A stretch of 64,000 nucleotides of DNA from Fodinibius halophilus (GCF_011059105.1 NZ_JAALLS010000005.1:87938-151937); one strand, 5' to 3'; positions 9,319 through 17,716 are shown, counted from the stretch's first letter. Notes: generated by a model not told the origin, from the letters alone. A program made the numbers and translations.

Positions 9319-10293
9319 ATGAGTACTCTTTTAACCCATATTGCCATCAGCGACGGAAAAATTAAACGTTCTTCGCTGGAAGTATTATCCCACATGCGTC
9401 AACTTGCGGAAGCAAACCGTCATACTGCAGAAGCAGTTATTATCGATGCCGAAGCTTCTAACTATGTTGATGAAGTAAAGAAATACGGCCCTTCTACCAT
9501 CTATACGGTTGAAGATCCGATTTTTGAAAATCATATGAATACTCCGCTCCTTAAAGCGTTAACCAAAGTGATGGACGAAGCGGAACCCTATATCTTCGGC
9601 TTCGGATCTACCGAAAGCACCAAAGATATTCTGGGTGCCCTAGCAGCAAATCAAGATGCGGCAGTACTCTCAGACGTTTCGGAATTTGAGCTTACCGATG
9701 AGGGGATTGAAGCAAAACGTCCCGTTATGGCGGCAAAGATTTTGTCTGACAATGTTGCTGAAGGAGATCGTATTTTAGTATCCGTACGTTCAGGTTCTTA
9801 TGATCTGGATGAAGGGGATGCTGATGCCGATGTTGTAGATATCGATTTCAGTATAGACGACAGTGAAATCCAGGCCACACTCCGTGAAATTATCGGTGCT
9901 TCCGGCGATAAGATTGATCTCGCTGAAGCAGAAACAATTGTTGCTGCCGGTCGTGGTGCTAAAGATGAAGAAGGACAAGATCTGATTAATGAATTGGCTT
10001 CTGTGCTTAATGCCGGTATTGGCGCTTCTCGAGCTCTTACTGAGGCAGGTATTATGGACCCAAGCCTGCAGATTGGACAGACCGGGAAGGTTGTTTCCCC
10101 ACAGCTATACATCGCTGTCGGTATTTCGGGGGCAATCCAACATGTTGCGGGTATGACCAACAGTAAAGTTATTGTTGCTATCAATAAGGACCCCGACGCT
10201 CCAATCTTCGATATTGCCGACTACGGTATCGTCGGCGACCTTTATAAGGTACTGCCACCCTTTATTGAAGAACTGAAAAAGATTAAGGGCTAA
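9319..10293 (+). CDS. etfA: Electron transfer flavoprotein alpha subunit (EtfA/FixB)
   Basis: 324 residues, normal length. The N-terminal half is ETF-like. The C-terminal FAD domain is very well conserved: VAAGRGAKDEEG, QIGQTGKVVSPQLYIAVGIS, GAIQHVAGMTNSKVIVAINK and APIFDIADYGIVGDL, which covers the FAD-contacting SGAIQH loop. The linker is unusually acidic (DEGDADADVVDIDFSIDDSE), a feature common in halotolerant bacteria. Acts as a soluble heterodimer with EtfB and passes electrons to the quinone oxidoreductase encoded next door. Confidence 0.96.
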   Translation: MSTLLTHIAISDGKIKRSSLEVLSHMRQLAEANRHTAEAVIIDAEASNYVDEVKKYGPSTIYTVEDPIFENHMNTPLLKALTKVMDEAEPYIFGFGSTESTKDILGALAANQDAAVLSDVSEFELTDEGIEAKRPVMAAKILSDNVAEGDRILVSVRSGSYDLDEGDADADVVDIDFSIDDSEIQATLREIIGASGDKIDLAEAETIVAAGRGAKDEEGQDLINELASVLNAGIGASRALTEAGIMDPSLQIGQTGKVVSPQLYIAVGISGAIQHVAGMTNSKVIVAINKDPDAPIFDIADYGIVGDLYKVLPPFIEELKKIKG

Positions 10294-10386
10294 CGAAATA
10301 CACGAACTGCGCAATACGAAAATATTTCTCTCTACTGCGTACGCTGTTTGTATTTAATATCAGACTGTATCTAAAACTTAATTATT

Positions 10387-11715
10387 ATGATGGACGAAAA
10401 GTTTGATTGTATTATTGTGGGAGCAGGTATTGCCGGCTTGGCAGCTGCGATGACGCTGGCCCGCAATAACATGAAGTTTCTACTTATCGAAAAAGGGGAA
10501 TTTGCCGGGTCTAAAAATGTCTCCGGTGGCGTGCTCTGGGGACATGACCTCGCAAAGCTCGTTCCCGAATATTGGAAAGAGGAAGACGGAGGCTGGGAAC
10601 GCTTTATCAACCACCGCCGCCTTACCTTCATGGACGACCAATCAACCTTTTCGGTCGATTTCAAATCATCTCACTTTAATGAACCTCCCTATTCCGGGGT
10701 TGTTGTGCTGCGTTCTAAATTCGATCGCTGGCTGGCCGGTAAGGTTCAGGAAGAGATCGACAAGAGCGATTATGCCATGGAATCGTTCATTGCTACCAAT
10801 ATCAAGGTGGATGAAATCCTGATGGAAGATGACAAAGCCGTGGGCATCCGTACGGGAGAAGAAGAGTTTCATGCCCACAGTGTCATCATTTCTGAAGGCG
10901 TCAACAATCTTCTGACCCGCCAGGTTGGCCTGCAGGATGATTATGTACCTGCCGACCATATGCTTACGGGCATTAAGGAAGTCATACGCTTTGATCAAAA
11001 GGTGCTGGAAGATCGCTTCCAACTCAATGGTCTCAGCGGTATGTCCAATGAGTTTGTGGGCTATGCCACCGACGGTGTTGAAGGCGGCGGTTTTCTCTAC
11101 ACCAACCGCGACACTATTTCGCTGGGATTGGTGGCCGGTATTAAAGATATGCGCGAAAAACAGAAAAGCCCCCATGATATACTCAACACTTTTAAAAGCC
11201 ACCCGGTGATACAAGACACCATCAAAGGAGGCGAAGTTGTTGAATACTCGGCCCATGTGGTTTCTTCCGGTGATAAACGGGTCATGCCAAAAGAACTTTA
11301 TAAGGATGGCGTTTTAATCTGTGGGGAGGCTGCTAACCTGTTAATGAATGCCGGCAAGGCAATACAAGGAATGGACTACGCCATGCGATCGGGAATCCTG
11401 GGAGCCGAAACCATCGTTAAAGCTAAGGAGCGCGACGATTATACCAGCAATACGCTTAAAGAGTATAAGCAGGCACTGGCTAAAAGCTATGTGATGAAGG
11501 ATATTAATAATTTCCAGGATGCCGTGCATATGCTACACAATCCAAAGATGTTTAAAGATGTGCCGAACCTGATCTGCGACTTCGGACGCAAGTTCTTTAC
11601 CATCGACAATGAGCCTACGAAGAAGTCACGTGAGATGATGGCCGAATCAATCAAAGAACACTCTTCGTACTGGGATCTGATCAAAATAGGACTTAAAGGA
11701 GCAAAATCATTATGA
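10387..11715 (+). CDS. fixC: FAD-dependent ETF:quinone oxidoreductase, FixC-like
   Basis: 442 residues. An N-terminal Rossmann FAD motif GAGIAGLAAAMTLA follows the acidic start; C-terminal CGEAANLLMNAGKAIQGMDY and AMRSGILGAETI match the FixC/ETF-QO group, where this segment closes the FAD site and forms the membrane-facing part. It lacks the iron-sulfur domain that ETF-QO carries as a fusion; that domain is the next gene, so the enzyme is split as in FixCX. The reaction is transfer of electrons from reduced ETF to (mena)quinone. Two consecutive ATGs occur at the start; the first is used here. The stop overlaps the fixX start (ATGA). Confidence 0.9.
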   Translation: MMDEKFDCIIVGAGIAGLAAAMTLARNNMKFLLIEKGEFAGSKNVSGGVLWGHDLAKLVPEYWKEEDGGWERFINHRRLTFMDDQSTFSVDFKSSHFNEPPYSGVVVLRSKFDRWLAGKVQEEIDKSDYAMESFIATNIKVDEILMEDDKAVGIRTGEEEFHAHSVIISEGVNNLLTRQVGLQDDYVPADHMLTGIKEVIRFDQKVLEDRFQLNGLSGMSNEFVGYATDGVEGGGFLYTNRDTISLGLVAGIKDMREKQKSPHDILNTFKSHPVIQDTIKGGEVVEYSAHVVSSGDKRVMPKELYKDGVLICGEAANLLMNAGKAIQGMDYAMRSGILGAETIVKAKERDDYTSNTLKEYKQALAKSYVMKDINNFQDAVHMLHNPKMFKDVPNLICDFGRKFFTIDNEPTKKSREMMAESIKEHSSYWDLIKIGLKGAKSL

Positions 11716-12014
11716 AACTACTCGATCTACCAAAACGCTTGGGCTTAGTTAGTTATCGCAACCAGGCTAAGTCAGAAATTAAGCCTCATATTAAAGTTGA
11801 TACGGATATCTGTAACTCTACCTGTCCGCATAAGTGTACCACCTATGTGTGTCCGGCGAACTGCTATACTATGGATGATGAGGGCAAAGTGCATTTCCAG
11901 GTTGAAGACTGTATTGAATGTGGCACCTGTATGTATGCCTGTGACCAAGGGGCAGTAGACTGGAATTACCCGGATCCAGAGATTGGTCGTGGCGTCACCT
12001 GGAACTTTGGATAA
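11712..12014 (+). CDS. fixX: FixX-like ferredoxin partner of FixC
   Basis: 100 residues. The ferredoxin-type pattern is CPAN (Cys47) plus CIECGTC (Cys67, 70, 73), which corresponds to the four 4Fe-4S ligands of the ETF-QO C-terminal domain. The tail WNYPDPEIGRGVTWNFG is also FixX-like. Five further cysteines (34, 38, 42, 51, 77) are present, more than a single cluster needs. Overlaps fixC by 4 bp, so the two are translationally coupled and probably form one membrane-associated complex. Last gene of the etf unit; the hairpin repeat at 12027-12051 follows directly. Confidence 0.9.
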   Translation: MKLLDLPKRLGLVSYRNQAKSEIKPHIKVDTDICNSTCPHKCTTYVCPANCYTMDDEGKVHFQVEDCIECGTCMYACDQGAVDWNYPDPEIGRGVTWNFG

Positions 12015-12026
12015 TATCTATCACGA

Positions 12027-12051
12027 GGTCGCAACGCAGAGCATTGCGACC
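12027..12051. repeat. Palindromic repeat, GGTCGCAA arm variant
   Basis: Arms GGTCGCAA (12027-12034) and TTGCGACC (12044-12051) enclose CGCAGAGCA. The loop is the same as in the GTTCC-armed copies, while both arms have changed together. It lies 12 bp past the fixX stop and lacks a T-run, so it is not a classical terminator. Confidence 0.7.
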
Positions 12052-12118
12052 AGATTAGGTAATTAAATAGTTTATCTGACTCCTACGCTCTGTGGTGGAA
12101 CCAGTAAAAAAGATTGTA

Positions 12119-12203
12119 GATCGAGATAGCATCTCGATCTACGTACCTAATATTTAATATCATCGCCCCCACTAGCTATTATAAATAGACAATCTGGTTC
12201 CGA
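12119..12203. repeat. Direct repeat, copy 1 of an about 85-bp element
   Basis: Begins with the palindrome GATCGAGATAGCATCTCGAT, continues with TTTAATATCAT and ACTAGCTATTATAAA, and ends GGTTCCGA. Copy 2 at 12511-12590 follows the same order with small substitutions and a few indels. Confidence 0.7.
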
Positions 12204-12300
12204 TGGTCTACGCCGGTATCGGTACCCTTATCTCGTTCTTATGCCTTGTTCAACGAAGCTTTAGCATAGTTGGGCTCTGCGTCGGAACCAACGAAACCAA

Positions 12301-12328
12301 TGTCATCCTGAACTTGTTTCAGGATCTC
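12301..12328. repeat. TCATCCTGAA...TTCAGGATCTC palindromic repeat
   Basis: Arms ATCCTGAA and TTCAGGAT around a five-base CTTGT loop. The same element occurs in inverse orientation at 15995-16023 and in longer forms at 16466-16517 and 63781-63862. Confidence 0.7.
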
Positions 12329-12355
12329 ATTGAATAAGTTCGCGTAATATCTATA

Positions 12356-12378
12356 GTTCCAACGCTCTACGTTGGAAC
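12356..12378. repeat. Palindromic repeat, GTTCCAACG arm variant
   Basis: Perfect 9-bp arms GTTCCAACG and CGTTGGAAC around CTCTA. Same family as 12027-12051 and 12584-12606. Confidence 0.7.
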
Positions 12379-12510
12379 CAGAAACAATGTACACCTCATA
12401 TATCCCTCTCCTTTGCTTTCTCAACAATTCACTTTATTTAATCCAAAGATTCTGAGTTTTATATCATTGCGACCAGATTAACATTTTAAAACCTAGCAGA
12501 TAAATGAATT

Positions 12511-12590
12511 GATCGAGATGGCATCTCGATTTACATATTTTTTAATATCATTCCAGCCCCAACTAGCTATTATAAACAACCTAGTTCCGA
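12511..12590. repeat. Direct repeat, copy 2 of an about 85-bp element
   Basis: Begins GATCGAGATGGCATCTCGAT and carries AACTAGCTATTATAAA and GTTCCGA at its end, in the order seen at 12119-12203. It runs straight into a GTTCC/GGAAC hairpin copy. Confidence 0.7.
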
Positions 12591-12606
12591 CGCAGAGCCT
12601 TGGAAC
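12584..12606. repeat. Palindromic repeat, GTTCC/GGAAC variant
   Basis: GTTCCGACGCAGAGCC followed by TTGGAAC. The short perfect arms GTTCC and GGAAC enclose the conserved CGCAGAGC loop. Confidence 0.6.
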
Positions 12607-12625
12607 CAGAGTCGCTTCAAAATAA

Positions 12626-12651
12626 AAAGGCTACCCTCCCGGGCAGCCTTT
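12626..12651 (-). terminator. Rho-independent terminator of the 12681-13028 gene
   Basis: Arms AAAGGCT (12626-12632) and AGCCTTT (12645-12651), extended by CCC/GGG inside, with a TCCC loop. On the minus strand the hairpin is followed by TTTTTAT. It lies 30 bp past the stop of the minus-strand gene. Confidence 0.85.
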
Positions 12652-12680
12652 CTAACTTTAATAATATTTAAGAACTCGTC

Positions 12681-13028
12681 TTACTCTTTCTGTGGTTTTA
12701 GCTTAATCATAAGCTGTTTACCTTCTGCTGTTACATTCACTTCCTTCTCCCATTTCTGGTATCCGTCCGCTTCAATAACAACAGTATAATTACCGGCCTC
12801 GAGGGATTTAAACGCATACATGCCTTTATCTCCGGTAGTGGCTTTCTGATCGGCTCCTTGTAGCGTTACTTCAACACCGGAAAGAGCTTGACCGGTCGCT
12901 TTATCTACGACTTTACCATAGAGCTTACCATTTGCTTTTTCCTGAGCTGAAGCTTGATTACTAATCAACCCTACTCCTAAAACTAACATAAGCGCTGAAA
13001 AGAGAACTTTTTTCTTGAATAAATACAT
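12681..13028 (-). CDS. Small secreted carboxypeptidase-regulatory-like domain protein
   Basis: 115 residues with a signal peptide (about 1-28, ending QASAQ). A single CarboxypepD_reg-like domain follows (about 33-113): GKLYGKVVDKATGQALSGVEV, then MYAFKSLEAGNYTVVIEADGYQ. In larger proteins (TonB receptors, peptidases) this fold is an N-terminal or C-terminal module; here it stands alone. Location should be periplasm or outer membrane. Function unknown. It sits alone between repeats on one side and the acyl-CoA dehydrogenase promoter region on the other, with its own terminator. Confidence 0.85.
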   Translation of the reverse strand: MYLFKKKVLFSALMLVLGVGLISNQASAQEKANGKLYGKVVDKATGQALSGVEVTLQGADQKATTGDKGMYAFKSLEAGNYTVVIEADGYQKWEKEVNVTAEGKQLMIKLKPQKE

Positions 13029-13309
13029 ATCGTCTCTATAATTTTTTAATTAATCCTAATTAATGTTGTGAGCGGTTAATTTTGCTCATCAACGTTCAAC
13101 AATACATACCAGAGACCTCTGTTTTTTGTTCCTCCTTCAACACTCTGTAATCCCTGTTTCATGTACTTCCCAACCTAAACTGTGCGACAAAAGCTTTTGT
13201 TATAAGGTCACCTTACTGCCGGCCAAGCCAAACACTATTAAGGCACAATTGTTTGCTGAAAAATTTTTATCTTTATGAAAAATTCCCAACCTATCATTGA
13301 TATCATCTT

Positions 13310-14494
13310 ATGAGCACCGACGTATTACAGAAGTCATCCGGCCTAAATTTTGAACTCTCCGAACAGCAGCAACTTATCAGAGACAGTATCAAAGATTTTG
13401 TAGAACGACATGTTGCCCCGAGTGTAAAAAAGCGAGATGCAAATAAGGAATTTCCCCACGATATCGTTAAAATGCTTGCTGAGCAAGGCTTTATGGGGAT
13501 GGTTCACCCCGAAAAATATGGGGGCGGCGGCGTAGGACATGTCAGCTTTTGCCTGGCTATCGAAGAAATTGCCCGTTGGGATGCCTCCTTGGCCCTCACC
13601 GTAGCTTCGCATACCTCCCTGGGATCCGGACATATTGCCCTGGCAGCTAATGAATCCCAAAAAGAACAGTATTTAACCCCTTTGGCCAAAGGAGAAAAGT
13701 TAGGCGCATGGTGCTTAACCGAACCGGGTTCAGGAAGTGACGCTTCGGGGATGAAAACTACAGCGATAAAAAAAGATAACCACTGGGTACTGAATGGTAC
13801 CAAGATATTTATTACCCAAGGATCGGTTGGAGATGTCTATGTGGTGCTCGCCAAAACGGATCCCGATAAGGGAACCAAAGGCATTAGTGCTTTTATTGTA
13901 GAAGGAGATTGGGATGGCGTACAGCCCGGTAAAGGGATGGAAAAGCTGGGAATGAAATCCAGTGATACTACGGAAGTGGTTTTTGAAGATGTGAAAGTGC
14001 CGGAAGAAAACCTGTTGGGCGAACTGGGTAAAGGATTTGTTGATACTATGAAAGTGCTTGACGGCGGACGTATTGGTATTGGGGCGCTCTCCGTTGGTAT
14101 CGCTCGAGGAGCTCTTGAGGAATCAATGAAATACTCAGGAGAACGAAAACAGTTTGGCTCGCCTATCGGTGACTTCCAGGCTATTGAAACCAAACTGGCT
14201 AATATGGCTACCGAAATTGATGCAGCTCGCATGTTGGTCCACCGGGCTGCATGGCTCAAAGATCAGGGTAAGCCTTTTACCCAGGCCGTATCCAAAGCAA
14301 AACTTTTTGCTTCTGAACTTTCGGTTCGTGCTGCCAACGAGGCCGTTCAAATTCACGGGGGCTACGGCTATATCAAAGAATATCACGCAGAACGCCTTTT
14401 ACGTGATGCCAAACTTATGACTATTGGCGAAGGCACCTCTGAGGTACAGCGGATGATTATTGCCCGTGAACTTAAAAAAGAGTTTTGGGGATAA
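13310..14494 (+). CDS. Acyl-CoA dehydrogenase (SCAD/BCAD-like)
   Basis: 394 residues with all three ACAD domains: N-terminal helical ([19 protein letters not shown]), central beta with [18 protein letters not shown] and [13 protein letters not shown], and C-terminal helical with [15 protein letters not shown]. The catalytic glutamate is at about residue 374 in [15 protein letters not shown], the placement found in short-chain and branched-chain enzymes. FAD-dependent alpha,beta-dehydrogenation of an acyl-CoA, passing electrons to ETF, which is encoded just upstream. The chain length of the substrate cannot be fixed by eye. Separated from the next dehydrogenase by 143 bp. Confidence 0.92.
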   Translation: MSTDVLQKSSGLNFELSEQQQLIRDSIKDFVERHVAPSVKKRDANKEFPHDIVKMLAEQGFMGMVHPEKYGGGGVGHVSFCLAIEEIARWDASLALTVASHTSLGSGHIALAANESQKEQYLTPLAKGEKLGAWCLTEPGSGSDASGMKTTAIKKDNHWVLNGTKIFITQGSVGDVYVVLAKTDPDKGTKGISAFIVEGDWDGVQPGKGMEKLGMKSSDTTEVVFEDVKVPEENLLGELGKGFVDTMKVLDGGRIGIGALSVGIARGALEESMKYSGERKQFGSPIGDFQAIETKLANMATEIDAARMLVHRAAWLKDQGKPFTQAVSKAKLFASELSVRAANEAVQIHGGYGYIKEYHAERLLRDAKLMTIGEGTSEVQRMIIARELKKEFWG

Positions 14495-14637
14495 AGATTA
14501 TATATGAATAGTTATTGAATTTCATCCAGCATTAATTCCTGAAAATCATTAACTGTTCACCAAACTTCATTTACATTTATTGGCTAAGCACTTACCTTAG
14601 CTAAAAGAAAAAATGCACACAGAAAATTATTACCTCT

Positions 14638-15855
14638 ATGGCCAGTAACAGCTTTAATATTGACGACCCTTTCCTTTTTGAATCTGAGCTCGGTGAAGAT
14701 GATCGCATGATCATGGAAACTGCTCGTGAGTATGCTCAGTCTAAGCTTGAACCAAGGGCACTAAAAGGGAACCAGGAAGAATATTTTGATCCTGAAATTG
14801 CTAAAGAGATGGGCGACCTGGGACTGCTGGGTTCTTATCTTGATCCCAAGTATGGCGGAACCGGAGCCAGCCAAACCGCTTATGGACTCATCGCCCGAGA
14901 AGTGGAACGTGTTGACTCGGGTTACCGCTCTTTTATGTCGGTACAGTCTTCGCTGGTTATGCTGCCCATTAATGAGTTTGGTACAGAAGAACAAAAGGAA
15001 CGGTTTCTGCCAAAATTAGCAACCGGTGAACTCATCGGGTGTTTCGGACTTACCGAACCTGATCACGGTTCAGATCCCGGATCCATGAGTACGACCGCAG
15101 TAAAAACAGACGGCGGCTGGATTCTCAATGGGGCTAAAATGTGGATCACCAACTCTCCTATTGCTGATGTGGGTATTGTCTGGGCAAAGGCTAAAGAAAG
15201 CAAAGATGATGACGGTGAAATTCGAGGCTTTATTGTAGAAAAAGATATGGACGGCTACAGCGCGCCGGCTACCAAACATAAAATGTCGCTCCGTGCTTCT
15301 GAAACCGGCGAAATGGTTTTTGAAGATGTATTTGTTCCCGATGAAAATGCATTCCCTGATATCCGCGGACTCAAAGGGCCTTTTACCTGCCTCAATAGTG
15401 CGCGTTATGGTATTGCCTGGGGAACAGTGGGTGCTGCTGAGTTTTGCTATCAGAAAGCTCGTCAATATGTGGGGGAACGCAAGCAGTTCGGACACCCTAT
15501 TGCGGCTAATCAGCTTCCGCAAACAAAGCTGGCTAATATGCTGACCGATATCACCCAGATGCAACTACTGGCATGGAGGTTGGGTAAACTTAAAGATGAA
15601 GGCCGTTCTCATCACTCAATGGTATCGCTGGCCAAGCGTAATAACTGCGGTACGGCTCTTAAGATTGCCCGTATTGCTCGCGATATGCATGGCGCTAACG
15701 GTATCACCGGTGAATACCGGGTTATTCACCACGTAATGAACCTGGAATCCGTTAATACCTATGAAGGCACTTACGATATTCACGGCCTGATCTTGGGACG
15801 AGAAATTACCGATATCCAGGCTTTTGTACCGCGCGGTAATAACCTGCCGGAATAA
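14638..15855 (+). CDS. gcdH: Glutaryl-CoA dehydrogenase family protein
   Basis: 405 residues, very close in pattern to glutaryl-CoA dehydrogenase: VERVDSGYRSFMSVQSSLVM (contains the Arg and Ser that bind the glutaryl carboxylate in characterised enzymes), CFGLTEPDHGSDPGSMSTTA, MSLRASETGEMVFEDV, LNSARYGIAWGTVGAAEFC and the C-terminal NLESVNTYEGTYDIHGLILG with the catalytic Glu at about residue 376. The expected reaction is oxidative decarboxylation of glutaryl-CoA to crotonyl-CoA in lysine/tryptophan breakdown, with ETF as acceptor. A strong terminator follows at 15892. Some bacterial relatives act on other acyl-CoAs, so substrate remains an inference. Confidence 0.88.
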   Translation: MASNSFNIDDPFLFESELGEDDRMIMETAREYAQSKLEPRALKGNQEEYFDPEIAKEMGDLGLLGSYLDPKYGGTGASQTAYGLIAREVERVDSGYRSFMSVQSSLVMLPINEFGTEEQKERFLPKLATGELIGCFGLTEPDHGSDPGSMSTTAVKTDGGWILNGAKMWITNSPIADVGIVWAKAKESKDDDGEIRGFIVEKDMDGYSAPATKHKMSLRASETGEMVFEDVFVPDENAFPDIRGLKGPFTCLNSARYGIAWGTVGAAEFCYQKARQYVGERKQFGHPIAANQLPQTKLANMLTDITQMQLLAWRLGKLKDEGRSHHSMVSLAKRNNCGTALKIARIARDMHGANGITGEYRVIHHVMNLESVNTYEGTYDIHGLILGREITDIQAFVPRGNNLPE

Positions 15856-15891
15856 CTGCAGATGTAATTTAAGTCTTCTAGTATTTGCTAT

Positions 15892-15926
15892 CCCCTGCCA
15901 GGGCTCTAAACCCTGGTGGGGTTTTT
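15892..15926 (+). terminator. Rho-independent terminator after gcdH
   Basis: CCCCTGCCAGGG and CCCTGGTGGGG pair around CTCTAAA with one small internal bulge, followed by TTTTTATTT. It lies 37 bp past the gcdH stop. Confidence 0.9.
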
Positions 15927-15994
15927 ATTTCTTACCCCTCCTACTTGGAGCTCGGGTGGATTCGAATTGACAAGCCTGTTCCAAGGGGTGAGAA

Positions 15995-16023
15995 GAGATC
16001 CTGAAACAAGTTCAGGATGACAT
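15995..16023. repeat. TCATCCTGAA-type palindromic repeat, inverse orientation
   Basis: GAGATCCTGAAACAAGTTCA followed by GGATGACAT is the reverse complement of the copy at 12301-12328. A CTGTTCCAAGGGGTG repeat (also at 4248) precedes it near 15976. Confidence 0.7.
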
Positions 16024-16094
16024 GAAATATAGTTACGAGTGTAGCGCTCGACTCATAAATCGAGCAAGGAAATAGCAACTTCTTAACTAGTGAT

Positions 16095-16403
16095 TTAAGA
16101 TAAGTTCTTCCATAGATTATTAAGAGTTGGGTTTTTACTCTTAATTAAATTTAACTTCCAAGATCGGTGCCAGTTTTTTAGTTGCTTTTCGCGAGCAATT
16201 GCTTCATTAATATTTGGGTACTTTTCATAATACAAGAGAATAGTACAATTATATTTGATAGTAAATTTTGAGCCCTGCCCATACTTGTGCTCAATTATTC
16301 TTTTATCTAATGTGCTACTAACTCCGATATATAAAACTGATTTCGACTTGTTTGTAAGAATATATACATAACCACACTTCCCTGATGAGTTTTTGTAGCC
16401 CAT
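16095..16403 (-). CDS. GIY-YIG nuclease family protein
   Basis: 102 residues. Starts with a GIY-YIG core: GYVYILTNK, then LYIGVSSTLDKRIIEHKYG with the conserved Arg, followed by LLYYEKYPNINEAIAREKQL and the end NLWKNLS. Stand-alone proteins of this UvrC-N-like type (about 85-105 residues) are common and mostly uncharacterised; the fold cuts DNA in known members. It lies isolated between dispersed repeats, a location common for this class, which suggests mobility, but no transposon ends were found around it. A lower GC content than the flanking genes is apparent. Confidence 0.85.
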   Translation of the reverse strand: MGYKNSSGKCGYVYILTNKSKSVLYIGVSSTLDKRIIEHKYGQGSKFTIKYNCTILLYYEKYPNINEAIAREKQLKNWHRSWKLNLIKSKNPTLNNLWKNLS

Positions 16404-16708
16404 AAAATTATGTCTTTTAGAAGTAAGACTAATTTATGAGCTAAACCTTACAAATATAATCTATATGTCATCCTGAACCATGTACTGAGCTTGTCGAAGT
16501 ATCTCTTTCAGGATCTCCGTCAATGTAAAATGAGAGACAAAAAACGGTAGCAACAGACCACAAAATACCGAATTAGATATCACGGGAGGCAAAATACGCT
16601 CTGTCTACCAACCAGCTAATAAATTGTAAGCCCCTATCGGTCCTCCGGGGATACCTCCTAGCTGCTTCTTAATCACCTAATCACTCAGGTTCTCAATTAG
16701 CTAATGTA
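16404..16708. other. Intergenic region with a TCATCCTGAA repeat
   Basis: Contains the extended palindrome at 16466-16517. The remaining sequence up to the rfbB stop shows no gene or clear terminator. Confidence 0.6.
16466..16517. repeat. TCATCCTGAA...TTCAGGATCTC extended palindrome
   Basis: Arms CCTGAA (16472-16477) and TTCAGG (16507-16512) enclose a 29-base spacer with GTACTGAGCTTGTCGAAGTA. The copy at 63781-63862 has the same spacer elements with both arms changed to GCTGAA/TTCAGC. Confidence 0.7.
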
Positions 16709-17716
16709 CTAGTCACTGTATCGCTCAATATACCACTGCACGGTCTCGCGCAGGCGCTCCTCAAAAGAGTGTTTTTTCTGCCAACCAAGCTCCTCTTTAA
16801 TTTTTGAAGCATCAATCGCATAGCGGAAATCGTGACCGGGACGATCTTTTACGAACGTAATCAAGCTTTTAAAATCATCTGACGGAGCCTCCCCGACCTC
16901 TTCATTCAAGATATCGCAGATCTTCTTAACTAAATCGATATTTTTCCACTCGTTATCTCCGCCTACGATATAGGTTTCACCTGAACGACCATCCCGAAAA
17001 ACGAGATCCAGGGCTGCACAATGGTCTCGAACATACAACCAATCCCGAACATTTTCCCCTTTGCCATAAACGGGTATATCATCATGATTCAAAGCCGTAC
17101 GAATAACCGTTGGGATCAATTTCTCATCATGCTGGTGGGGACCAAAGTTATTGGAACAATTGGTCGTTACCACATTCATCCCGTAGGTATGATAGTAAGA
17201 CCGGATAATAAAGTCACTGCCTGCCTTTGATGCAGAATAAGGAGAGTTCGGCGCATAAGCCGTCTCTTCCGAAAAAGCCCCTTCATCACCCAGCTCTCCA
17301 TACACTTCATCGGTAGACACATGAAGAAATCTGTTTTGCTTCCAAGAGTTTTCATCTTCCTGCCACAACTGTCGGCACTCTTCCAATAAATTAAAAGTGC
17401 CCAGCACATTCGATTTAATGAAAGGCTCGGGTCCTTTTATCGAATTATCGACATGCGATTCAGCTGCCAGGTGGAAAACCGCTTCAGGCTTAAACTCTCT
17501 TACTACCTCTCTTACTGCATCACGATCAACAATATCTATTTTCTTAAATGTATAGCGATCTGAATCGCTGATAGCCGACAAATAAGTCAAGTCGGAAGCA
17601 TAACTCAATTTATCGATATTCAAAAAATGACAGTTCGGATACTTTTCATGCAAATACAGCAATAGGTTAGACCCAATAAACCCGGCTCCTCCTGTAACAA
17701 GAATACGTTTATTCAT
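16709..17716 (-). CDS. rfbB: dTDP-glucose 4,6-dehydratase
   Basis: 335 residues, extended SDR enzyme. NAD-binding GGAGFIGSNLLLYL at the start, HLAAESHVDNSI, the active-site HVSTDEVYGELG, catalytic YSASKAGSDF, and the family-specific TNCSNNFGPHQHDEKLIPTV. Converts dTDP-glucose to dTDP-4-keto-6-deoxyglucose, the second step of dTDP-L-rhamnose synthesis in the cytoplasm. Last gene of the minus-strand rfbA-rfbD-rfbC-rfbB operon; the rfbC stop directly abuts its ATG. The rhamnose would serve O-antigen, capsule or glycosylation of surface proteins such as the T9SS cargo encoded next door. Confidence 0.96.
   Translation of the reverse strand: MNKRILVTGGAGFIGSNLLLYLHEKYPNCHFLNIDKLSYASDLTYLSAISDSDRYTFKKIDIVDRDAVREVVREFKPEAVFHLAAESHVDNSIKGPEPFIKSNVLGTFNLLEECRQLWQEDENSWKQNRFLHVSTDEVYGELGDEGAFSEETAYAPNSPYSASKAGSDFIIRSYYHTYGMNVVTTNCSNNFGPHQHDEKLIPTVIRTALNHDDIPVYGKGENVRDWLYVRDHCAALDLVFRDGRSGETYIVGGDNEWKNIDLVKKICDILNEEVGEAPSDDFKSLITFVKDRPGHDFRYAIDASKIKEELGWQKKHSFEERLRETVQWYIERYSD

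Larger units (their letters stand above)
12015..12680. other. Repeat hub between fixX and a minus-strand gene
   Basis: 666 bp without a credible gene. It is packed with dispersed elements: three hairpins of the GTTCCAA/TTGGAAC family, an 85-bp direct-repeat pair (12119-12203 and 12511-12590), a TCATCCTGAA hairpin (12301-12328) and the terminator of the minus-strand gene at 12626-12651. Confidence 0.75.

Noticed and set aside
12239..12427. Small minus-strand open frame in the repeat hub
   Set aside because: It is made of dispersed palindromes, with no ribosome site or family resemblance.
16095..16403. Homing endonuclease or intron around the GIY-YIG gene
   Set aside because: No interrupted host gene, intron fold or inverted ends were seen; the protein matches the small stand-alone class.
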